From the NCBI GenBank assembly GCA_023301645.1, contig JALZUH010000029.1, positions 1 through 12,219 of the forward strand: a DNA stretch of 12,219 nucleotides. The letters are read 5' to 3'. Shown piece after piece: positions 7,572 through 12,219 of the stretch (position 1 is its first letter; each line of letters starts with the position of its first letter). The stretch is from Akkermansiaceae bacterium (GTDB taxonomy: Bacteria; Verrucomicrobiota; Verrucomicrobiia; Verrucomicrobiales; Akkermansiaceae). Made by a program: the position numbers and the translations under genes. The notes beneath the pieces are model-generated. The model was not told where the DNA came from and searched no databases. It worked only from the letters and a program-made list of their open reading frames with translations.

Positions 7572-8459
7572 TTACTTGCGATGATTAGCACGGGTTTTGA
7601 AGAGTCTATGCAGCTGTGGGATGTAGTCTGCATCCGTGCTGAACTTGACGTGGTCTATACCTAGCTGCTTAAAGAGCTTATTGGTGGCTTCATTATGGCG
7701 CTTAGTGAGTTTTTTAAAGTTCATGCGTAGCGCGCTATTGTTGGTGTTGAGAGTGGTTTGCCAGCCTGTTTCGGGGTCGGTGAGTGTGACCTTGCCGACA
7801 TTCGGTAGGCTCTCTTCGAGTGGATCTGTGATCCTTAGTGCTACGGTGTCATGCTTTTTGGAAACAGGGCCGAGAGGTTTCTTGAGATCATGGGCGATGA
7901 AGTCTGAGAGCATGAAGATGAGGCACTTTTTCTTGATTGTGTGCAGTAGATGCTCACATGCAGCTGGGATATTGGTTCGTGGGTCATCTGGCTCGGCGGC
8001 GAGTATTTCCCTGATGATGCGTAGCGTGTGGCGTGTGCCCTTAGCTGGTGGCAAGTAGAGAATGGGGCGATTGGCAAAGAGCAGTAGTCCTACGCGGTCG
8101 CCATTGGCATTAGCACTGAAGGCGAGGACGGCGGCAAGCTCGGCTGCGAGCTCGCGCTTACTTAGGCGCTCACTGCCGTAGAGGCTTGAGCCAGATACGT
8201 CGATAGCGAGAATGACTGCTAGCTCACGTTCTTCTCGAAAGGTTCGAATGAAGGGGGTGTTTTTTCTGGCAGTAACATTCCAGTCGATGAATCGAGTCTC
8301 ATCGCCATGCTGGTATTCGCGGTAGTCTTCGAAGTCGAGTCCACTTCCCTTAAACGATGACTGGTATTCTCCACTAAAAACCTCTGTGGCTAGTCGTCTA
8401 GCCTTGATTTCGAGCAGGCGCACGCGGCGCATGATCATTTCAATGGATTGAGGTGTCAT
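7572..8459 (-). CDS. DUF58 vWA-like protein, MoxR partner type
   Basis: The 295-residue protein has no signal peptide or membrane segment and should be cytosolic. The DUF58 signature is at residues 29-79: SGEYQSSFKGSG, then EDYREYQHGDETRFIDW, then a stretch ending FREERE. A vWA-like domain follows with the MIDAS motif D87-V-S89-G-S91, T162 in RTNIP and D186 in LSDF. Proteins of this family are normally encoded beside a MoxR AAA+ ATPase and are thought to act with it as a chaperone-like pair on metal or envelope proteins. Here the DUF4381 gene follows after 2 bases, but the gene before it is Mrp, 50 bases away, not MoxR. No clear ribosome binding site precedes the ATG at 8459-8457. Confidence 0.92.
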   Translation of the reverse strand: MTPQSIEMIMRRVRLLEIKARRLATEVFSGEYQSSFKGSGLDFEDYREYQHGDETRFIDWNVTARKNTPFIRTFREERELAVILAIDVSGSSLYGSERLSKRELAAELAAVLAFSANANGDRVGLLLFANRPILYLPPAKGTRHTLRIIREILAAEPDDPRTNIPAACEHLLHTIKKKCLIFMLSDFIAHDLKKPLGPVSKKHDTVALRITDPLEESLPNVGKVTLTDPETGWQTTLNTNNSALRMNFKKLTKRHNEATNKLFKQLGIDHVKFSTDADYIPQLHRLFKTRANHRK

Positions 8460-8509
8460 CGTAGGTGTGGTGATTATTGAAAAAAAGGGGGAGCTAGGTG
8501 CGTGTCTAT

Positions 8510-9556
8510 TTAAGACGTCGCCAAGCTGACAATTTTTTCAGAAATCTCACGATAAGTTCGGCTGATCTCACTTTTCTCTGGCGAAATCGAGGCTACAGGT
8601 CTGCCTGCATCAGCGTGTTCGCGGGCGGCCATGGCGATTGGGATTTGTCCGATAAGGGGGATTTTGAGTTTTTCAGCTTCTTTAACTCCACCACCGTCTC
8701 CGAAGATAGGATACCTTACACCTTGGTCACAGGTGAACCATGCCATATTTTCGACAAGGCCAAGGATCGGGACGTTGACTTTATCAAACATAGCGATGGC
8801 TTTACGGGCGTCGATAAGGGCTACTTCCTGAGGGGTGGTCACGATAACGGCTCCTGATAGTGTGACAGTCTGGACAATGGTGAGCTGGATATCACCTGTG
8901 CCCGGAGGCAGGTCGAGGATGAGGTAGTCGAGCTCGCCCCATTCTACGTGCTGGAGGAACTGCTGTGTATAGCGTGTGGCTAGTGGTCCGCGAACGATGA
9001 CGGGGGAGCTGTCTTCGAGGAGGAAGCCCATAGACATGAGCTTGACTCCGTGAGCTTCGATCGGGATGATTTCGTTTTTCTCAGTAGCGAGAGGGCGCTC
9101 ACTGGAGCCAAACATATGAGAAACAGAGGGGCCGTAGAGGTCGCAGTCACAGAGGCCGACTTTGTAGCCCGCTGCAGCAAGTGAGACTGCGAGGTTAGCC
9201 GATACTGTGGACTTGCCAACGCCTCCTTTACCAGAGCCAACAGCGATGATTTGCTTTACTCCGGGGATGGAGTTTTTGGCAGCGGGGCCATTGGGTGCTC
9301 CGGGCTGGGCTGAGGGTGCTTGGACATCGAGCTCGATTTTGGCGTGCTTGATTTCTGGAATGGGGTCGAGGAGTGCGTGACAGCTTTTGAAAATCTTATC
9401 AGGCACAGAGGCGTCATTTGTTTCCACACTAATGGATACAGTGACTACGTCGTCGTCGATCTGGACGTCTTTAACGAGCCCGAAGGATACGATGTCACGG
9501 GAGAAGCCCGGGTAGGGGACTTGTTTGAGAATTTCTAGGATGGATTCTGAGGTCAT
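8510..9556 (-). CDS. mrp: Mrp/ApbC-type Fe-S cluster carrier ATPase
   Basis: The 348-residue protein has the standard two-part layout: an N-terminal MIP18/DUF59 domain (about 3-80), a Pro/Ala/Gly linker (80-96) and a ParA/MinD-like P-loop ATPase (100-345). The deviant Walker A motif GKGGVGKS is at 109-116, DCDLYGPS at 137-144, and the switch/Walker B region LDLPPGTGD at 214-222. Family members bind ATP and carry or transfer iron-sulfur clusters in the cytosol, usually as a dimer using a CxxC motif. Here that site reads C276-D-Q-G279, so the second Cys is missing while the following YPIFGDGGG is intact. The gene is 42 bases after the zinc-ribbon gene and 50 before DUF58, in the place MoxR often occupies. 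No strong ribosome binding site is seen. Confidence 0.94.
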   Translation of the reverse strand: MTSESILEILKQVPYPGFSRDIVSFGLVKDVQIDDDVVTVSISVETNDASVPDKIFKSCHALLDPIPEIKHAKIELDVQAPSAQPGAPNGPAAKNSIPGVKQIIAVGSGKGGVGKSTVSANLAVSLAAAGYKVGLCDCDLYGPSVSHMFGSSERPLATEKNEIIPIEAHGVKLMSMGFLLEDSSPVIVRGPLATRYTQQFLQHVEWGELDYLILDLPPGTGDIQLTIVQTVTLSGAVIVTTPQEVALIDARKAIAMFDKVNVPILGLVENMAWFTCDQGVRYPIFGDGGGVKEAEKLKIPLIGQIPIAMAAREHADAGRPVASISPEKSEISRTYREISEKIVSLATS

Positions 9557-9598
9557 ATTGAAGTGGTTTGATAAAGGTTTATTCGATGCAATAGCTGC

Positions 9599-10297
9599 TT
9601 ACAGGTAGAGGATTCGGCCACAGTTTTCACACTGAACGATTCCTTTTTGCGCCTGCACGGCAATGAGGGTGGCTGGGACAAGTTTCATGTGGCAGCCCGT
9701 GCATTGATTATTAGAGGCTTCGACAACAGCGCTGCCTCCTTTGGATTTCATGAGTCTTTCATAGAGCTCTAGCACGTCCTTGTCGATTTCCCGAGCAATA
9801 GGTGTGCGTGCTTCGCGGACTTCTTCAAGTTGGGTTTGGCATTCGGTAGCGCGCTGGTCGAGGGTTGCTATCTGCTCCTTGACGGAGCTTTCTGTGAGCG
9901 CGAGAGCTTCGGCGGCTTTTTGCTGAATTTCGCTGAGCTCGTCGGCTTTTTCCATGAGCTCTAGTTCGTTGGTTTCGTAGCCGTCGATTTCTTCGCTGTA
10001 GCGCTTGATCTCATTGCCAAGAGCTGTGAACTCTTCATTTTTCTTGGTTTCAAACTGCTGAGTCTTCATCCGCTCAAGTGAGTTCTTACGTGTGCCAATG
10101 TCGAGCTCGAGTGTTTTAATAGCCATTTCATTCTCCTGTGTGGCTTTCTTGGCATTGGCCACGCGAGTCGTGTCGGTCGCGAGTCGTTGCATAGCTTTTT
10201 CTTTATCAGCAGGGATACGCTTCGTGTCGTCGAGGAGTTTGAGAATACGTTGGTCGCGATCTTGGAGGACAAGTAAGGACTTGATTTCAGCTAGCAT
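9599..10297 (-). CDS. Coiled-coil protein with C-terminal C4 zinc ribbon (DUF164 family)
   Basis: This 232-residue protein is a long, charged, helical hairpin (about 1-185, heptad-like) followed by a zinc ribbon with C199, C202, C223 and C226 (CTGC and CENC). This is the architecture and usual length of the C4-type zinc-ribbon family that includes Helicobacter HP0958 (FlgZ), which binds RNA and the sigma-54 factor. No flagellar or sigma-54 gene lies nearby, so that function should not be transferred; a nucleic-acid or protein adaptor role is a guess. It is the first gene of the leftward series. AGAAGAAG ending 3 bases before the ATG (10297-10295) is the best ribosome binding site among these genes, though still weak, and an extended -10 promoter stands about 90 bases upstream. 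Confidence 0.9.
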   Translation of the reverse strand: MLAEIKSLLVLQDRDQRILKLLDDTKRIPADKEKAMQRLATDTTRVANAKKATQENEMAIKTLELDIGTRKNSLERMKTQQFETKKNEEFTALGNEIKRYSEEIDGYETNELELMEKADELSEIQQKAAEALALTESSVKEQIATLDQRATECQTQLEEVREARTPIAREIDKDVLELYERLMKSKGGSAVVEASNNQCTGCHMKLVPATLIAVQAQKGIVQCENCGRILYL

Positions 10298-10385
10298 GCG
10301 CTTCTTCTAGTCGAGCTCTAAGGGATATTCAAGTGTAGGAAGTAGGATTAAATGTTTTTTTAAAAGTTGGTTGAACTATATTTTG

Positions 10386-10394
10386 ATTATAACA
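10386..10394 (-). promoter_or_regulatory. Extended -10 promoter for the leftward operon
   Basis: On the minus strand TATAAT occupies 10391-10386 and is preceded by TGT, giving the extended -10 TGTTATAAT, which can work without a good -35. The -35 position at 17-base spacing reads ACCACT, far from consensus. A transcript would start near 10379 with an untranslated leader of about 80 bases before the zinc-ribbon gene. No other good promoter was seen in the gaps between the ten leftward genes. Confidence 0.5.
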
Positions 10395-10424
10395 TGATAT
10401 CGACATTAAGTGGTAGTGACATTG

Positions 10425-10439
10425 TGCTCTCAGTGAGCA
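10425..10439. promoter_or_regulatory. Short inverted repeat, possible operator or leader hairpin
   Basis: TGCTC at 10425-10429 and GAGCA at 10435-10439 are perfect complements around a 5-base loop; ACA at 10419-10421 region and TGT at 10439-10442 region allow only a bulged extension. It lies 31 bases before the zinc-finger gene and within the weak rightward promoter candidate, so it could be an operator or an RNA hairpin. Arms of 5 bases can arise by chance. Confidence 0.25.
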
Positions 10440-10469
10440 TGTGAAATATAGATACCTGTTAAAAAACGT

Positions 10470-12026
10470 ATGAGAATTCAATGCCCTAATTGTCGTCAAA
10501 AGTTTGATGTAAGTGAAGATCTCTATGGCGAAAGAGTAGCGTGTGGTTCTTGTGATGATAACTTCTATGTTGATTCTGATACGATTCTTGCTGATAAGGA
10601 AAAGGTTTACCCCAGCGGGAAAAATAGAGACAGTAGGGATCAATTAAGACCTAAGTCTAAAAGGAAGGCCATGCCAGAAGCATTCCAACAGGCGCAATAC
10701 TCTCAATATGTTAGTATGGCGCAGTTAGATACTACTGTTCCCAAACGATTATTAGCAACGTCTCTAGGTGTTGTTATCGTGGTGGTGACCATGGCAACCT
10801 TTCTGCTAGCTGGTGGTGAAAAAGGCGCTATGCGTCATGTATTGACCAATGGTCGTTACATCTTAACAGGTTTTGCGGCTTTATTGGCAGGGGGGCTATT
10901 TATTTTCGGAATGAACAAAAATCGCACATTAGGTGTGTTCCTGGCTCTGTTTTTTGGAGCTGGCTTACTATCAATGCCTTATTTCTACCCAGCTACGCCA
11001 TCGTCTAAATCTTCGGCTGAATTTGACAATGTTGAGGTTTTTATTGAAGGTGATGATTCGATCGCGCCAGATGCAATGAGTCACGAGGATAAATTACTCG
11101 CCGAGATAGGCTATGCCCCTATGGCGGAAGCCTTAGCTGAAAATGATCGCGCAGGGGTGATGGGGGTTTTCATGAGAGACTCATCCTATGCTGCGCGAAG
11201 TGTCATTGCTAATAGTATTTATAAGCACATTGGTGAAATAGATCGGGGTATTACCTATGCCCGAGATGATAACAGCCTTTTAGTCCTCACAAAGCAGAGG
11301 GTTAGCATCGATGATTTAGCGGTCATTTGTGAAAAATACGGAGAGGTGCTTTCAGTTTCCAAAAAGCTAAGGATTATAGAGCTCCAAATATCTGGCGAAA
11401 CCTCTTATGGTAATTCAGCCAATATATTCAACTCTTCTAAACCTGACTTTCAAAAGCTCAATCTACAGGCACTCAATAGCATCTCGTCGCTGGTGAGATT
11501 GGGCGCAATCAAGCGGTTGGGGGATTCTAAACCCATCGCACTCAGACATGACATAGTTACTGCTCTGGTAAACTTACTGCCAAAGGGTGATCACGAGCAC
11601 CAGCTAGCCATTATTAAAACGCTAAAAACGTGGTCTAAGCCCGATGATGGAATTGGAACTGAAGCTGCTGTTTTGGCCGCTGTGAAAAGTTTCCGTAATA
11701 AAGGAGAGAGTGTCAATGCTGAGGCTATCGAGTTCCTCATTGAGCGTGATATTGAAGGCTCTAAAGTCATACTAATGGAGCTTTGGGACGAGGAGCCAGT
11801 GGTATGGAGCGAATTACTGATTACTCTTGATGGTGACGCCGAAGCTATGGTGCTTAAAGATATTAAAAGCATGAATACGAAGCAGTTTTTACTAGCGTGT
11901 CATGTTCTCAAGCAAGTGGGCACTGAGGGCTCTTTAGGCATTTTGAAATCAATGCTAAATACCAAAGAAGAACAAAGTGAAAAAACTTTGAAGGCTACTA
12001 TTGACGAAATAGAAAAGCGTTTATAG
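10470..12026 (+). CDS. MJ0042-type zinc-finger membrane protein with helical-repeat tail
   Basis: The 518-residue protein starts with an MJ0042/zinc-ribbon finger: C5-P-N-C8 and C25-G-S-C28 within the first 36 residues. A basic, hydrophilic linker (40-90) leads to three membrane segments (about 93-115, 130-147 and 153-172), then an acidic linker. The C-terminal part (205-518) is soluble and mainly helical; from about 330 it shows HEAT-like helix pairs, for example LVRLGAIKRLGD and DIVTALVNLLP. Such fingers are common at the N-termini of membrane proteins of Planctomycetota, Verrucomicrobiota and Myxococcota and sit in the cytosol. No catalytic motif is visible and the function is unknown. Three segments would put the tail in the periplasm if the finger is cytosolic. 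The gene is visibly more A+T-rich than the leftward genes. The ATG lacks a ribosome binding site but starts the MRIQCPNC motif exactly. Confidence 0.88.
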   Translation: MRIQCPNCRQKFDVSEDLYGERVACGSCDDNFYVDSDTILADKEKVYPSGKNRDSRDQLRPKSKRKAMPEAFQQAQYSQYVSMAQLDTTVPKRLLATSLGVVIVVVTMATFLLAGGEKGAMRHVLTNGRYILTGFAALLAGGLFIFGMNKNRTLGVFLALFFGAGLLSMPYFYPATPSSKSSAEFDNVEVFIEGDDSIAPDAMSHEDKLLAEIGYAPMAEALAENDRAGVMGVFMRDSSYAARSVIANSIYKHIGEIDRGITYARDDNSLLVLTKQRVSIDDLAVICEKYGEVLSVSKKLRIIELQISGETSYGNSANIFNSSKPDFQKLNLQALNSISSLVRLGAIKRLGDSKPIALRHDIVTALVNLLPKGDHEHQLAIIKTLKTWSKPDDGIGTEAAVLAAVKSFRNKGESVNAEAIEFLIERDIEGSKVILMELWDEEPVVWSELLITLDGDAEAMVLKDIKSMNTKQFLLACHVLKQVGTEGSLGILKSMLNTKEEQSEKTLKATIDEIEKRL

Positions 12027-12027
12027 T
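12001..12027 (+). promoter_or_regulatory. Candidate promoter for tRNA-Leu inside the end of the zinc-finger gene
   Basis: TTGACG at 12001-12006 matches five of six -35 positions and TATAGT at 12022-12027 five of six -10 positions, including the TAG stop codon of the zinc-finger gene. The 15-base spacer is shorter than ideal. The bases after the -10 (CTGCGC) form a G+C-rich discriminator, a feature of stringently controlled stable-RNA promoters. Transcription would start near 12034, about 35 bases before the tRNA. Co-transcription with the gene upstream is the alternative. Confidence 0.4.
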
Positions 12028-12068
12028 CTGCGCACCTTCCTCGGCTAGGTCGAGGGCGCTTCCATAAA

Positions 12069-12154
12069 GCCGCCATGGCGGAATTGGTAGACGCGATGGA
12101 TTTAAAATCCATTGGATGGTAACGTCCGTGCCGGTTCGATCCCGGCTGGCGGTA
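12069..12154 (+). tRNA. trnL-UAA: tRNA-Leu (anticodon UAA)
   Basis: The 86-base gene folds as a class II tRNA. The acceptor arm pairs GCCGCCA (12069-12075) with TGGCGGT (12147-12153), with a G-U pair at 1-72 as in E. coli tRNA-Leu(UAA), and A12154 as discriminator. The anticodon stem is ATGGA/TCCAT with loop TTTAAAA, so the anticodon is TAA at 12103-12105, reading UUA and UUG. A long variable arm follows (GGA pairs with TCC around GGTAAC), and the T arm is GCCGG/CCGGC around TTCGATC. The D arm holds GGTAGA. The 3' CCA is not encoded. Confidence 0.97.
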
Positions 12155-12172
12155 TTTCTGGAAGCTATATAT

Positions 12173-12210
12173 AAAGGTTGCGACTGTTAGGTCGCGACCT
12201 TTTTTGTTTT
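12173..12210 (+). terminator. Rho-independent terminator after tRNA-Leu
   Basis: GGTTGCGAC (12176-12184) pairs with GTCGCGACC (12191-12199), with one T-G wobble and a 6-base loop. The stem extends by three A-T pairs into the following T tract, which runs TTTTTT from 12200, then G, then four more T. It lies 18 bases after the tRNA and should end its transcript. The A run on the other side (12173-12175) is too short to suggest bidirectional use. Confidence 0.9.
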
Positions 12211-12219
12211 TAGCAGAGG

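Larger units (their letters stand above)
10298..10469. other. Divergent intergenic region
   Basis: This 172-base A+T-rich gap separates the leftward operon from the rightward zinc-finger gene, so both sets of promoters should lie here. It contains the minus-strand extended -10 at 10386-10394 and the inverted repeat at 10425-10439. For the rightward gene, TATAGA at 10447-10452 is a possible -10, with TTGTGC at 10422-10427 as a poor -35 (19-base spacing). I see no open frame with coding character in it. Confidence 0.6.

Noticed and set aside
8460..8509. Terminator between mrp and DUF58
   Set aside because: The minus strand has a C run followed by seven T, but no stable hairpin precedes it.
8498..8857. 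Plus-strand 119-residue frame opposite mrp
   Set aside because: It lies antisense to the strongly supported Mrp ATPase domain and shows no motif or plausible start signal.
12030..12059. Hairpin after the zinc-finger gene as a terminator
   Set aside because: The stem is good, but no T tract follows, and the outer GCGC arms require a one-sided bulge; termination is not supported.
1..12219. CRISPR array, insertion sequence, integrase or toxin-antitoxin pair
   Set aside because: I saw no regularly spaced repeats, transposase or recombinase motifs, terminal inverted repeats or target duplications; nearly all sequence is explained by the listed genes.

Overview
The window looks like a bacterial chromosome segment of about 50% G+C. 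A Bat (aerotolerance-type) operon, an MJ0042-type zinc-finger membrane protein and a TANGO2/DinB gene pair together suggest the Planctomycetota-Verrucomicrobiota group, most likely Verrucomicrobiota. That placement rests on gene content only; there is no rRNA or other strong phylogenetic marker here.

Positions 1-10297 hold ten genes, all on the minus strand, with intergenic gaps from -1 to 89 bases. In transcription order they are: a coiled-coil C4 zinc-ribbon protein, the Fe-S cluster carrier ATPase Mrp/ApbC, a DUF58 vWA protein, a DUF4381 membrane protein, BatA, a BatB-BatC fusion, a BatD-BatE fusion, a TANGO2/NRDE-family protein, a DinB-like metal-site protein, and the start of a gene that runs off the left edge (possibly an ATP-grasp-like protein). 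The five central genes form a compact Bat/MoxR-type module. Topology inferred from charge patterns puts the vWA domains of BatA and BatB, the BatD beta domains and both TPR blocks in the periplasm, and DUF58 and the DUF4381 tail in the cytoplasm. The module may be a membrane-spanning scaffold for envelope protein maturation or stress resistance. The MoxR AAA+ ATPase that normally precedes DUF58 is absent from the window; a different P-loop ATPase, Mrp, lies there.

Positions 10298-10469 are a divergent intergenic region with a good extended -10 promoter for the leftward operon and a short inverted repeat. Positions 10470-12026 carry, on the plus strand, a more A+T-rich gene for an N-terminal double-CxxC finger, three membrane segments and a helical-repeat tail. 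A tRNA-Leu(UAA) gene at 12069-12154 follows, ending in a clear Rho-independent terminator at 12173-12210. Its likely promoter overlaps the end of the preceding coding sequence.

The most notable points are the two Bat gene fusions that each keep a signal-peptide-like segment at the junction, the Mrp protein that has lost one cysteine of its CxxC motif, the missing MoxR gene, and the TANGO2/DinB genes attached downstream with no or short gaps. I did not find a clearly new defence, mobile or CRISPR-like system.
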